Notes: generated by a model not told the origin, from the sequence alone. DNA of 64,000 nt from Loxodes magnus (GCA_946699065.1 CAMPDV010000119.1:124001-188000), one strand, 5' to 3'; shown: positions 47,799 through 60,643, numbered from the stretch's first letter. Program-made: numbers and translations.

Positions 47799-48893
47799 TC
47801 ATGGTCTGTAATTTTCTTTATTTTCCTCAAAATTGTCTTCGTATATTATTGGAAGTCTAGATTCCAAGCATTCATTGAATTTTCCTTCTATCTACCTCTC
47901 TAACTTTCTAACCTGACTGAAAAAAGGATGCTTAAGAGCCTCGCGAGTTGTTATTCGTTGCTAGGGATCTAGAATCATTAGTTTTTTAAAAAGGTCTAAA
48001 GCCTGTTCGTCCATCTAGGGAAAAATGTCCTGAGCTGGTTAAAATTTAGGGAAAGTACTTTTGAAGTCTCTTAATTAGGAAACTCTTGGTCATGTAGTTT
48101 CATTAGGAGTTCCGAACATTTAGAATATCTTTATGATAGCTTCGTATTCAGAAGAAGGAGTAAAAAGAGGCTTTCTCAAATAAAACTCAGCTAGAATACA
48201 GCCAGCACTTCACATATCAACTCCAATTGAATATTCCTTAGTCCCCAGTAAAATTTCAGGAGCTCGGTATCATAAAGTCTCAATTTCGTGAGTAAGAGGC
48301 TTCACAGGAAGTTACACAGCTCTTGCAAGACCAAAATCTGCAAGCTAAACTTTTTTACCCTTATGAGAAATTTCATCCTACTAGCAATTATTATTAACCA
48401 ATACATTCAAGGTTTTTAAATCTCTGTGAATGATGGAAAACTTGTGGCAAAAGTCTAAGCCTTATATAATTTAGTACATAAACTTGCGAGTTTCTTCAAG
48501 ATCAAATGCTGTGCTTTTTATATATTTATAAAGATCGCATTACAAGAAATCGAATACTAGATAAGTATCCTCATCACAGATAACATCATCCAAATTAACG
48601 ATGTATCTATGCTAAAGCTCTTAAAGCAATCCTATTTCCCTCATCGTAGTTGCAGGAATTCCTTCACTTTCATCATGTATATATAACTTTTTAAGTGCTT
48701 TCGTTTTGTTAGTCACTGTATCTCTCGCCTTATAAACAGCTCCATATGCTCCTTCTCCAATTTTCTACAATAAAACATATCTACTACCTATCACCTTACA
48801 ATTACTTTATTATATCTACTGCTAGTTACTTTCCTACACATATTGTTAATTCACTACCACTTATCTATTTAATTCTTGGAGATTTCCTTTCAT
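47799..48893 (-). CDS. cyclin-dependent-kinase-like protein kinase
   Basis: 364 residues, intronless, ATG 48891-48893 to TGA 47799-47801. Complete CMGC kinase: Gly loop [13 protein letters not shown], Lys in KALKKL, the cyclin-binding helix as [11 protein letters not shown] (PSTAIRE position), [13 protein letters not shown] for the catalytic loop (usual HRDLKPQN), LADFGLARA, activation segment [13 protein letters not shown] with TGA as the conserved Trp, [11 protein letters not shown], and the C-lobe motif [18 protein letters not shown]. All catalytic residues (Lys, Glu, Asp, DFG) are present, so it should be active. An extra insert of about 10 residues sits between the catalytic loop and DFG ([15 protein letters not shown]). 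The N-terminal ~38 residues are Gln/Asn-rich. Cell-cycle or transcriptional kinase by family; which CDK class is unclear. Confidence 0.93.
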
Positions 48894-49763
48894 TATTATT
48901 GTTCTAGCGCCATAAAAGTTTAAAATTCATATTTGATTTAATTTAAATTTTTTAATTCTTCATCCCTTTTCAAATTGAAACCTAATCAAACTCGCAGTTT
49001 TTTATTACTACCACCCTACTAAAGCATCTCTATCCCTTCTAGCCTTCATCTTCAAAGCTAGATTTAAGTATTATAAATTCTGTTTACTTATTGAGATTAG
49101 CTATCTCCCCAGATTTGGTTCTACATTGAGCGAAAGCAGACTTTAGTTTCTAAGTATTGCATATACTATCAAACATATACCAGAAATAAGAGAAAAGCTA
49201 ATTTTAAAGTTTTGCTATATTTTAGCTTTATCTAGACAAAGATATATCCATATAGCAATAACTACAAATATATTATCCCCTCTAGATAAGTTAGTCTATA
49301 TCATCTAGTTAGACTATTGATAGTCAAACTCCCTCAATAATTACAATTACTGACTGTATCTAAAATTTGCTTTATCTCTATAAGAATTTTAGTCTTAATG
49401 ATATTAGATTTAACCTATAAGTCTTAATAAGTATACTATATTTAAAAACTGTTATTACTGTAAATTCAGTACTTATAGTATCATAATTGCTTGGAAGTAG
49501 ATAGAAGTATTCATTCTTCTACTTTCGCTGATCGATGTTATCATCACTCTGCATTCTAACCACCAGCTAACTCATTTTTTGCTGTGTTTATTCTACTAAA
49601 AAGCCAAAATAGTTATTCATGATATACAGTAATTTCTAATCTTAGTCCAGTAATTATATACCCTACTCTTATACTCCAACTAAGGATAAAATTATATACC
49701 CTAAGCTATACATTACTTAAGCTCTAAAGTTAGTTTTATCTTTACCTTGTTAATATTTTAAAG
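48894..49763. other. intergenic AT-rich sequence
   Basis: No supported gene between the divergent CDK and coiled-coil genes. Confidence 0.45.
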
Positions 49764-50886
49764 ATGCAGCATGACTTTCAAAAACAAGAAAACATAGAAA
49801 TTAGACAGGATCTGTTCTAGAAGTCCCCTAGAGATTTCTTTCTAACATCCACGTTTCTCTAACAGAAGTAGAAAATTGTTTATATCCCTCATTAGGACCA
49901 AATTACTGAAACATTCAACAAAATAGATTCCACTATAAATGGTCTTGATTAAAGAGTAACAGACATTTTGAAAAAGAAGGAAGATAAGTATCTGTAGGAC
50001 TATAAGGAGTAAATGTATAAAGTTTAGAGAGAAATGAAAATCTTGAATGATAAAGCTGATGATTAGGAGTCTAAAAATAGAAGAGATTAAAGAGTCAGGT
50101 AATTAGTTTAGCAAAGAGATAGTTTCCGCAGTGAAGCAATTAAACTGGATGAAATGTGCAAAGATACTAAGCTAAATGTGGAAAAATTAAAGAATAAGAA
50201 GCAAAAGTTGGAGGATGATAATAAGTTTTTAGATTCGTAGATCTAGTCAGCTAAGAAATAGAATGAGCTCTTGAAGTAGTAACTTCAGTAATAGTAGAAA
50301 ATAATAAATGAATCTAAAGAGGTTTCTTAGAAAGTACAGCAATCTCTTGAAGAAGACCCTATGAAAAATTATTCTCTTGATAGTTAATTCATGCGAAACT
50401 TGAATTCTTCATAGGAACAAAATTCCTAAATTTAAGAAAGAAGATATAACCAAACTATTAGCCACCTTAAAAACTAACTTGATGCTGAAAAGAGATTGCT
50501 TAAATAATTAAAGTCTTCAAGGACAAATTTTTATACCGAAAAAAGTGAGATGGAAGAATAGTTTCTTGAGTGTTTGTAATAAGTTTAGCAGTAAATTTAC
50601 AAACGAAAAAATTTAACACTAGAAGAATAGAACTAACAGAACGTAAGATTCGAAACGTTCACTGATATAGATAAAAGGTAAGATATAATACAGAAAAGTA
50701 ATAGAACTCCTAATACAAAAGGAGAACGTTCAAAAATTTCTATACGAAAAGCTGTTTCCAAATAAATTATCTTAAACAAGTCCAAAGGAGTCACAAAACT
50801 CGAAGCGCTAGAAATTCACTCCGATATCAAGCAAAAGAACACTTTCTCAAAATTAGTCTCATAGAAGCAAAAAGTCAAATTATTGA
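49764..50886 (+). CDS. conserved-looking coiled-coil protein
   Basis: Spliced product 368 residues. N-terminal segment SPRDFFLTSTFL, then long heptad-type helices rich in Glu, Lys, Gln (RQLVQQRDSFRSEAIKLDEM, KNKKQKLEDDNKFLDSQIQS). A 16-nt intron (50678-50693, gtaag...acag) leads into KVIELLIQKENVQKFLYEKL and a basic Ser-rich tail that ends at TGA 50884-50886. Without the intron the frame runs into an unlikely hydrophobic tail. The pattern of an N-terminal conserved motif, long coiled coil and short C-terminal helix is common among cilia and basal-body proteins, but I cannot name the family. Glutamines are mostly TAA and TAG. Confidence 0.8.
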
Positions 50887-51400
50887 TAATTTTATATATA
50901 TTTTTATGTAGCACCCAACTTTCCCTCTTTTATAGCCCAAGTGATTTTAAACCTCGGATTTATTTCAAAATAATTATTAAAAGTGAAGCTTTAGTAAAAG
51001 AGAAGCTTATAACTAAGAGTATTCTCTATGAATTTCAATCAACTGAATTTTATCTTCGTTAAGATAGTTATTGACTAGAAAATGACTTAAGTAAGAATTT
51101 CTTATATTTTTTACAAGATTAATAAAGAAACTGTTTCATTGCTAGTCTTAATTACATTTAAATCCTATAATTCTATATTCTACTACTTTATCTAAAGAAT
51201 ATTATTTAAGACATTTCAAGTGGAATTTACTATAATTTACTTAGATTGCTCTAGATTGATTTCATTAAACTCAGATTATCTGCAAGTTAATTAAGACTTT
51301 ATTTTCATATTCCATTCTTAGAATCAAAAGGATCTTATAAAGAAGTAATATAATAAAAGGGTTATTTAAATGTGAGATATTTAAATATGAATATACTTTA
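50887..51400. other. short intergenic region between convergent genes
   Basis: AT-rich 3'-flanking sequence of two convergent genes. No gene or motif recognised. Confidence 0.5.
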
Positions 51401-52864
51401 TCATTTTAAAATTCCAGAAGTTCTAATATTCCTTGGAGCTATTGGTGGCATCTTATTTCTCTTATTGTCAACTGGAGTCTAAATATACTCTTTTCTATTT
51501 AAGTCTTACATCGATTTTCTTGAATTAGCCGTCAATGTTTTTAAATCTCTTGTCTAAGGAGGGATCATTTCTTTTCCTTAATTTATGAATCTTATTGAAG
51601 AAGTTGGTGTGGTCTAATGAAAATCACCCTTCTATTGACTATGTTGTATTTCGCTGATAAGTTGGTTTTAAGCAATCTAGTTCGGAAGTATTCCTCTACT
51701 TTACTAGTTACTTTATGGTTCAACTTTTTTAAGAGTGATTTAATCATGAGAAGTCTAACTATATTATCGATTAAATATGCTGTTAATTTATTAAGATTAG
51801 GATTAAGGTAATGCACTTTGTGTTTGTCGATATGCTATTATTTAATCCCAAACAGATGGAGTAGGCTTTGTATAAGGATTGTATAATTTTTAGGCATTTT
51901 TACCCACAAATGGAGCGTTGTTTAAGATATCAAACCCTCTTTCTCTTTCTTGAACGTATTTATTATGAAATTACTTATTAAGCGATCTTCTCGCTTTTCT
52001 TTCTTACTCCTCGATATCTCTATCATGATATTCTTATTCAATGTCATACCTAGCTTCAAATCTTTGCTTAGCCATTTTCTTTTTCATATCAATATCATAC
52101 AATTTTTTGGGGTCTACTACTATTCCATTGATAGGCTAGAATAAAGCGCTCTCAGAATACTTTATTCCATCTGGTAAACGTTCTATCTAATCAACTCCAT
52201 GCTTCTGAGCTTCTTCTTACATTTTTTTTTGAAAATCTTCTTCCTTTTCCTTTTAATAAAAGGAAACTAAGACTGGGTTGTAATCGTGGCCATTCCAATA
52301 CTTAATAGCTGCTTCTTATTTCTATATATAATCATCCCATAGAAGTTTTTACTCGTTATTTTCTAAGTAACGGTTTGTTATTATATTGTAGTCTCTTAAT
52401 CCAGTTGTAGTAGTTTTCTTTATCTTTTGCTGTACTTATTTGCTTAATGGTCTTAATTCAGGTGATAAGAAATGGTGTTCTCTGAATTTTTTATTGGACA
52501 TAATGTTATAATCAACATTAGTAGAATTAGCATCCTTTTTATCGTACTTAGGAGGTTTTTCAACAGGGTAATTAGGTTTATTTTCTAATCCTTTTAGCTT
52601 ATTTTCTAAGTTAATGATGTTATAGATTTGTTCATACCTTAGCACTCTATCTTTGTTTTTAGCCAAGACATCGACAAGATTCAATTTCTCAATTTCTTGC
52701 ACCTTCATCTCTATATTTGGATCACTATATTTCTGCGTTATAGGATTGTACTGGGATTCTCTAAACTTAATATCCTAGTGTCTCACACGAATTACAGGTT
52801 ACGCAGGAACTGATGCTTTTCTCTTATTATACTCATATTCTCTTATTTCATCAACCCATTCCAT
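51401..52864 (-). CDS. conserved cilia-type protein, family not named
   Basis: 487 residues, intronless, ATG 52862-52864 to TGA 51401-51403, no internal TGA. Distinctive pieces: EWVDEIREYEYNKRK at the start, YNIITNRYLENNEQK, AIKYWNGHDYNPVLVSFYQK, KHGVDQIERLPDGIKYSESA, RGFDILNNAPFVGK and PYTKPTPSVWD. The rest is charged helix followed by a Gln/Ser-rich tail of about 130 residues. The mixture resembles uncharacterised proteins conserved among ciliated eukaryotes, but I recall no reliable name. The frame is free of TGA over its whole length and the composition is clearly coding. Small open frames on the opposite strand (51391-51830) are shadows of this gene. Confidence 0.85.
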
Positions 52865-53262
52865 AATCAAATTTAATTTAAATATACTTTATACATTGTA
52901 GCTCTATGAGTCACTTCATTGAGTACTTAAATAAACGCTATAGCTTCACTATTTGTCTCTCTTTACTTACAGCGTTTGTATATTCTGATCGTTAAATAAC
53001 TGACTCTATATCATATATATTTGCCTTATTACTGTTACTAATGTTGGTAAAATTAAGGTGTTTAGTTACTCAATTAAGAGAGTGAAGGATTAATACCTAA
53101 TCAAACAAGTTGAAAGTATAAAACTAATATGATACTGACAAAATTTGTTTAGTATACCCATAATTTACCTTGTTTACCCTTTTCTTACTTAAGGTTTGTT
53201 AAAAAAGATACGAAAATGTAAAATCAACATGATTAATTATAGTTAATTATATCTCAAAGCTT
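52865..53262. other. intergenic sequence
   Basis: About 400 bp of AT-rich sequence between two genes transcribed leftward. It should hold the promoter of the gene at 51401-52864. No motif recognised. Confidence 0.4.
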
Positions 53263-54065
53263 TCAAAAATCTTTAGTACTCCACTATGATGAAAATATTT
53301 TTCTGCTGGAATCTTAGACGAATTTCTTTTAAGACCCAGAAATATTTAGATTTTAGTTCTCCTCATCTTTTGTTAGATCGAGTTTAAAGATTTAACTCTC
53401 TAGTAGCTTCTGTCTTAGTGGAGATATTTGTCTCTGAACTGTTTGCTATGTGTCCTAATCGTTCTAATTTAAGAGCTTACCTGATTGAATATATGTGAAT
53501 TTTACATTTTACTATGTTGTGTCTTTCATCTCAAGCTTCTAGGTGAAAGTTCCCTTTTAGCAAATATATTTAAATTAGTTTCAATTAAGGCTATTTGATC
53601 TTCATTTTTCTTATAAGTGAATCTAGTTGGTGACTGCACTCTATTTTTATAAATATCATCGAACTAAAAATTATGCTTTCTTTAATAAGCAGGACTTAAA
53701 ACAAATTTCTTGAGTGTAACTGGAGACTTTAAGTCGACTAAAGGTTTCTACCCAAATATCTTTTCCGTAATCTGTCTTAGTTAAGTCTTAGTCTACAAGT
53801 TCCTAGGTGAGCAATTAGTTGAATTCCTTTAGGAAGAAAAATTATTAGGACTCAAATACCTCTAGCCTGTATTTAAGCCTTTCAATAGTTAATTCTTTTT
53901 ATCTTCTATCTTTCTATCCGTATCCAGTACATTCAGTATCTATTCTCTCTTCCTCTCAGAAAGCATTTAAGCTGCTTAAGTTCCATTCTGCTATCTAGAA
54001 TGATTCCTCGAAGCATTAGGAGATGTAATTCTGGATTATGATTGAAATGCTGATCTACTTTTCAT
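53263..54065 (-). CDS. basic Ser/Asn-rich protein, function unknown
   Basis: Spliced product 261 residues, ATG 54063-54065 to TGA 53263-53265. A canonical 17-nt intron (53464-53480, gtaag...attag on the minus strand) is required: without it the frame becomes gibberish, with it the frame runs to TGA. Sequence is basic and polar with repeated Ser-Pro-Arg/Asn motifs (RITSPNASRNHSR, YLSPNNFSS, CSPRNLQ, RELSPRSLRW), possible sites for proline-directed kinases. No domain recognised. Two Trp are TGA. Confidence 0.75.
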
Positions 54066-57000
54066 TTTTTATTAACGAACAAAAATTAAAATTTTAGTAT
54101 CTCTATGAAAATCACTAATCATACCAAACTAACCATCTTTAGTTCCTTCATACTGTCTATAGCTCTAAGACTCCTAATAATCTCATCTAGCCTTATAAGA
54201 GCAAAGTCTTGACTATATCTCTATTATAATATGGTAGTAGTAATGAGATCATATTTCTAAGTCCTATGAGTTACACCCTTATCCAGATACTGTTCTGAAT
54301 ATATAGCGATAATAACATCATGTACATATAAATGAAGCCTTTATTAGAAAAGTATCTATTTATGGAGATTTTGCTAAGAGTGTGCTAAATTAAGTTATAG
54401 AAGTGAATTATAAATATAAGTCTGCTTGCATGATAGGAATTAATAAAGCTAATAATCCTCTTTATATAGAGAGAAGGTTTAAAATTAAACCTTTAGTAAG
54501 TATTAAATTATCCTTTATTTAGCTGTCTAAATCTAGAAATACTTAGATCTGTATGGTATTATTGAGTGGTAAGTTGTTATAGAGAGAAATATGGAAAAAG
54601 AAGAGGTTAGAATTAGAAGGAATGAGATTACATATTTATTATATGTGAGAGCTTGAAAAGAAAGTGAAAGAGTAAAAAATGATGACTGCAATTTAAAAAT
54701 CTATAAAGAGAAAAGCGGGAAAGGGGTCTAGAAGCGAAATCAGGGTTTAATATATTTAAGTAGATTTATAGTATTAAAAAACTTATTGAAAGGACTAGAC
54801 TGTATAAATGGTATAAAGTATAGATGAAAATAACAGCTTAAAATACTTAATTTCTGTGCTTGAAAGTAAGATTGGAAATGAAATGACTTTATTTATTTGA
54901 TGTTTAAATAGCATATTAAATAAGGTTTATTAAGTTATGGCTTTTTACTCAAAATGCTAATAGATGATTGTAATATCTGAGAGAAGGTTGTCTAAAGCAC
55001 TTAAGAATATTGATAAATGAATGATAAAATGGTTAATTCTATATTGATGTGAAAAAGCGTAAATTAAGGAATTAATTAATCTTGTTAAGTGAAAATAAAA
55101 ATCAAGTTTAAACCTAAGAGGTTTTTAGCTGTGTTATGTACACTCGAGAAGAGGATGGTATAATAAGGTGTATTTTAACTTTAATGCAAGTTTGCTTTTC
55201 TAATCTAGAGCCAAACTTTTCATTTTATTTACCAATTCCATACTCTATTTTTAGAAGCTTGGAAACAAGAAAATTTATTGAATTATAAAATTAGAAACTA
55301 AGGAAATTAGAGAAAATGACCTTGAAATAATTGATTGTATACTAGCATGGAAAATAAAACTCAAGAATGCTTTTTATTATAATTGAGATTTAAACTAAAG
55401 AGTCATTTCACTAATTTGAATAAAATGATCTCGATTCATCAAATAATCTAATAGATAGTTTGGCATTACACATGAGGGTATTTTTAATTTCTACTTTAAC
55501 TCTTAAACATAAACTCATCAAGTAAATCTTAACTATTAGTACGTTCGAATAAGTCTAACTAATCTTCTCAAACCATCATATATTTTAAGATCTTAAGTAT
55601 ATTTACATATAATGGTGAATAAGAAGGACTAAAATACAGATATAATAGTCTATCAAACAAAAAATCAAGAAAAATAGGAAAATTCCTAGATAAGTCTTAT
55701 TCATTTCCGCCAAATAAGAAATTGACTCAAATAGATAAAGCCTCTAATATTTTAGAGGGAAATAGAGGAAACATTTTGAAGAGCTTTATAAGAGTGATTG
55801 GTCAAAGTAAGAATTAGTTATAACTTATAATCAAATATTTCTAAAGTGAAAATGAATCATAGTAGATTCTCATACTACATCTATATTATAAAGTTCTATA
55901 GTTATGATATGCATTTGTGAATGCTACTTGCTTTTTGACTATTTCTGGATTGATTTCTATTTAGTTTGTGAATCATTGTTTTTCAGTCTTTATATTAGAA
56001 GTTATTTCCATTTAGTTTATACCAGAGTGCTTTATCTTCATTTTAACTTCTCTCATACATCCTATATTTAAAACTAGATTAATAGAGGTAAAATGAAAAA
56101 AAGCATTACTTATAGAGAAAAACTGAAATAAGAAGATGAAAGATAAGAAAAATGAAGGGATATTTTAGCAAGGATGTATATGATAATTTGGGTGTTAGAA
56201 TAAACTAAATTTAGATATGCAAATAAAGGAAAAATATGAGGATTGCATTAAGCAGTAGTAACAGTAAAAGCATTGCTAACAAAAAAAAGGAAAACATATA
56301 AAAATAAATTTACATATTAGTATAGAAATAACAAGGTAGAATATCATATCAACTACTTAAATTCTAGAAAGAAGATAACCAAAGTAGTTCAAAATGGCTT
56401 TAAAGAAACAAGGAAAATGTAATAGGCAGTAGATCTAAATCCTTTTTATTATTATCTAAAATAATTCATTTTAATTTACTTTTCTGCTAATATTTTTCAT
56501 CCTAAGTAAAAAATAATCTATATATGACTAGATTCATTTAGAAAGCAGTATGTTAAATATAAAATAATTTATAGATATATATAAGTTTCCTAGATCATAT
56601 ACTTGAAAAATATAACCTTTAAATATGATTCATAGTTATAGTTCTAAAAAATGAAGGATATTGATTCAATTTTGAAACTAATATAAATTAAATAAAAAGG
56701 TTTATCCATCCTTGTCTTATCTAATAAGTTAATAGAACTTCCTCTTTTTTTAATATTGTCTTATTATAAAATGAAAATTGAAAAGGTTTATAGGATGATT
56801 AACTATCGTAGGTTTAATGCTTATTAATATTAGTCAAATAAAGGGATTTTCTATTTCCTATAATAATAGAAAATGAATTTTATAGGTTTAAAAATTCAAT
56901 ATTAAGAAGAACATTTTATAACCTAAAAACTATATTCCAAGCAATAACTTTTATATCAACTTACCAAGTTATAAACTACACTATGACTAACACTTTATAG

Positions 57001-57266
57001 TATCTGGAATCAATAATTTAGATGGTAATAATAGAAACATTTGTATGATATTGAGTATTTAACTCTATAAATATGCTAATTAAGTAAAAAATGAGAATCA
57101 TATTTAACCTAATTTTAGCAATAGCCTCTTAGAATAAGAGTACAATTTGATGTTTTTATATAGTTTATAATAGCCTTTATATTAGACATTTAGTGGTATA
57201 CTCTAGCTATTTTGACTCATACTTTTTAAATATAAAAGAGTTATAATAATATCAAATATCCTCAAA
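54066..57266. other. 3.2-kb gene-poor A-rich region
   Basis: Long interval of A-rich sequence without a frame I can support on either strand. TGA occurs at random density. No transposon end or tandem array recognised. Confidence 0.45.
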
Positions 57267-58471
57267 ATGACTGAATGTGGATCTCTTTCTTTTACTTTAA
57301 GCTAAACTGATGGACCTTAGCAATCTAAAGCTAAATAGCATACAGTATTAAGAACTTCCTTCGACGTTGATGAAAGATATCTCATATAAAGATGTTTGGG
57401 AAGTGGAATTTATGGAATTGCTTGTTCAGCTGTTGATACTTAAACTGGTTAAGCAATTGTAATAAAAAAAGTGGAAAGCCTATTTTAATAATATTGATAT
57501 GCTCTTAATCTTTTGAAGGAAATTAGAATTTCTAGACTTCTTAAGCATGAAAATATACTAGACTTAAAAACTATCCAGTTACCCTTAAACTAATAATTCT
57601 CTGATTTATACCTTTTCAACGAACTGATGGAGTGTGATCTAAGCTAAATTATTCGTTCTAATTAGTAATTAACTGATTAGCATGTTTAGTACTTTATCTA
57701 CCAAACTTTAAGAGGTTGTAAATATATACATTCAGCTGGTATTATTCACTATGATTTGGTAAGTTTTTATTTAGAAACCACGTAGTCTGCTTGTTAATAG
57801 TAATTGCGATCTCAAAATAAGTGACTTTTCATCAGCCATTTTACACAGTAATTATGAAATGGAAGAAGAATAAGAATGTGCAAGATGATATAAAGCTCCT
57901 GAATTTTACTATAAAACTTAAATTAACAAATATAGCTTTGATGTATGATCAATAGGAACCATAATGGCTGAACTGCTTATAAGAAAACCTCTCTTTCCAG
58001 GAAGATCTTCTTTAGATACTTTAAATTTGGTTTTTAATGTTATAGGAACTCCTTCAGATGATAAACTAAAAAAGATAGATGACCAATCAGTAAAAACATG
58101 AGCTTTGAAACTATCTAAGAAGAAAGGAAGTTTAGAGAAGATATTTGCAAATGCTAATCCTTTAGCATTAGATTTGCTGAAGAAAATGCTAGTTTTTGAT
58201 CCTGATAAAAGAATAACAGTTTAATAAGCGCTAGAACATCCTTATTTATAAGAGCTTCATTTACCTGAAGATGAAGTAAGAATTAATATAGCCAATAAGA
58301 GAAGAAGTGAGTGAGTATGATTTTTAGATAAAAAATAAGAATTTAAATGAGTTAAGAGAAATGATATACGAAGAAGTGCTATTGTATCATTCTAAAGAGT
58401 AAGTAGAAAAGTATGAAAGAGAAAAGAGACAGTTTGAAGAGTAGAAAGTTTAAAATAAAAATAGAAGATGA
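57267..58471 (+). CDS. divergent MAP-kinase-like protein
   Basis: Spliced product 390 residues. Two 16-nt introns: 57759-57774 inside the catalytic loop and 58276-58291 near the end; both restore the frame exactly. MAPK order: Gly loop [13 protein letters not shown], Lys in [30 protein letters not shown], catalytic loop [60 protein letters not shown], and the MAPK C-terminal extension [15 protein letters not shown]...[12 protein letters not shown]. Changes: HRD is HYD, DFG is DFS, and the TxY activation motif position reads Glu-Glu-Gln. The catalytic Asp, metal-binding Asp and Lys remain. It may signal without TxY phosphorylation or be a weak or pseudo-kinase. Stop TGA 58469-58471; several Trp are TGA. 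Confidence 0.88.
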
Positions 58472-59161
58472 AAAAGATTAGAAAGGACTAAAAAGATATG
58501 TTTTGCTAATAGTTTAATAATTAGAAAGCTTTTAATTAAATTTTATTGTTTAAGAAAACATGTTATTTGGAATAAATCTAAAGATCATCATATAAATTTC
58601 AAAGGTATAAGATTAGATCTAATCAAGTGAGATTTTTACCACCAATATTTAGTGCATTGTTCAAGTACAAATGCTTTATCTGCTTTAAATTTTATAAATC
58701 TATATCAATGAATGCAATAATTATATATATCTCTTATATTTAAAGTAATTAAAACCTTATCATTTATATAGATCTTTTAAGCATATTTTTTAGAATGGTA
58801 TATCTTTATAAATATGAAAAGTGAAGTTAACTTTTAAAGTATGATAATTATCTTTTTTTACTTATTAAATATAATTATTTCCTTTGTTTTTAAAATGATT
58901 GAATATGATCATTGCATACTATTTTTAGTTCTTAAATATCTTAGATCATAACTAATTAAATTAGCTCTATATTTATTAAATATAGAATCTATAATATTTT
59001 AAAGCTATTATTTCCTTATAAATCTTATACCACTTACTTACTTATTTCTACTTTCTTCATTTGCCTCATAAAAAGAAGCATTTACTAAATGTGTTATTAC
59101 TTAGTAGAGATTAATTTCGATTAAAATTAGCAGCATTTAAACAATTAATAATAAGTTTCAT
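58472..59161. other. intergenic region between convergent genes
   Basis: AT-rich sequence between two convergent kinase genes. No supported gene. Confidence 0.45.
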
Positions 59162-60643
59162 TCACAGCTAACTAGAATTATTTTTATCCTTTTTACCAAT
59201 TGGATTTTTCTTTTGCACTGATATTTTCAAGTTTTACTACATTCTTATCTTGCTACTAGGGGAAGTACTCTGTATGAAATAATTTACCGTTATTGATTTA
59301 AATTTATTTATTTTTTGGTTTTATCCTTGCATCATAGAAATGCGGTTGCCTGATTTGTTTCGTTTAACGCCACTTGCTTAGCTAGATTGAATATTTTACT
59401 TTCTCAGTAATTCACGTGCTGGCTGTTCTACGACTGAATGGCGCATTTTTTTGAATTTTTCCTTTTTGCTGATTTTTTTTTCCTCTTCGCGTATTATTGT
59501 TGTTAAAGTTTTATCCACACATTCACTTTCTGGTAGAGAGCCTTATTTTTTTAGATTTATTTCCTTTTAAATCTATTCTAACATGCTTTAAATTTGATTT
59601 ATTTTAAGCCTTAATTAGGGATCAGGCTCAAGCATTCCTTTTATTAGTCTATATCACGTTGGAACAAATCCTGGAGGTAAATTTTAATATTTCGTTTCAA
59701 TTATTTTCTGAAAAATTTCCTTTGTTGTTTAACCCCAAAAAGGTAGTTCTCCTGTAAGCATTGCGTAATAAATACACCCCATAGATCAAACATCAATTGC
59801 TGGAGTTGAGCTGTTATCAACTCGTGTCAAAATTTCTGGAGCAATATAACACAAAGACCCAGCATCCGACTTTTCAGAATCTCCTCCAACAACAAACATT
59901 CCAGAAATTCCAAAATCCACTATCTTAATGTTCATCAATCCCTCCTCAGCTAACAATATATTCTCCAATTTCAAATCTCTATGAATCACTCCATGCTAAT
60001 GACAATAAAGCATTGCGCCTGCTATTTATTCAGCAAATATCAAAGCTACCTCTTCACTTAATTTTTAATCAGACTAGCTTCTAATAAATCGTTTAAGTTC
60101 TCCTCCTTTACAATACTCCATTACAATGCATACTTATTTTTCTATAAAGAACGACTCCATAATTTTGACTATATAAGGATGATTAAAATTCCTAAGTGTC
60201 CCAATTTCACTAAAAATCCTATCGATATCTTCTTAAGATTCTATTTCCTTTAGCTTCATAAATTTTATAGCCACCTCTTACTTTGTCATTTTATGAATGA
60301 ACAGTTTAACACTTCCAAATCCTCCCTCTCCTAAGTTCCTCACAAACTAGTATAAAGCAAGACTTGAAGCTGCTTAAAAATCCTCTCCTTAAGAAATGAA
60401 CAAAATTTAACCGTTTTTTAGATATTCTATATCTTCAGGTAGTAATTCATCTCCAGTTGTATCAAATAGCCTTATTTTACTTCCTCTGTCTTTTCATTTT
60501 AAAGCTTAAGCTGCGTATTTTTTGATATCATTCAAAGACATATGTCTAGTTACTTCTATCTCCACACTTTATTTCACGTTTCCATTTTCTATTATTGTAA
60601 GTTTGAACAAATGTGTTTCGAGTTCAGGTTCCATTCATGACAT
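59162..60643 (-). CDS. protein kinase with N-terminal ubiquitin-like region
   Basis: 493 residues, intronless, from ATG 60641-60643 to TGA 59162-59164. Residues ~10-95 look like a ubiquitin/DCX-like fold (HLFKLTIIENGNV, EIEVTRHMSLNDIKKYAAQA, IEYLKNGQILFIS). The kinase domain spans ~110-360: NLGEGGFGSVKL, VAIKFMKL, IVMEYCKGGELKRF, VIHRDLKLENILL, KIVDFGISGMF, GSLCYIAPEIL, DVWSMGCIYYAMLTGELPFW. All catalytic residues are present; the activation segment resembles CAMK/SNF1-related kinases. A basic tail of ~130 residues follows, possibly regulatory. Start choice: ATG at 60641 has an in-frame TGA two codons later (MSW); starting at the next ATG (60632-60634) would avoid it. Trp before SMGC and in the C-lobe are TGA. 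Ser/Thr kinase activity predicted. Confidence 0.9.

Noticed and set aside
50694..51074. Hydrophobic C-terminal tail of the coiled-coil gene at 49764, reading to TGA 51072.
   Set aside because: A canonical 16-nt intron at 50678-50693 gives a better sequence and a TGA at 50884.
51391..51830. Two small plus-strand ORFs (a 76-residue membrane-like protein and an overlapping second ORF).
   Set aside because: The minus strand here encodes the Gln/Ser-rich tail of the conserved protein 51401-52864 in a TGA-free frame; the plus ORFs are shadows.
58306..58320. A 4-bp TGAG tandem duplication appearing to truncate the MAP kinase before its C-terminal extension.
   Set aside because: A 16-nt intron at 58276-58291 restores the frame and gives the expected MAPK end (DEPIREE...YDFQI).
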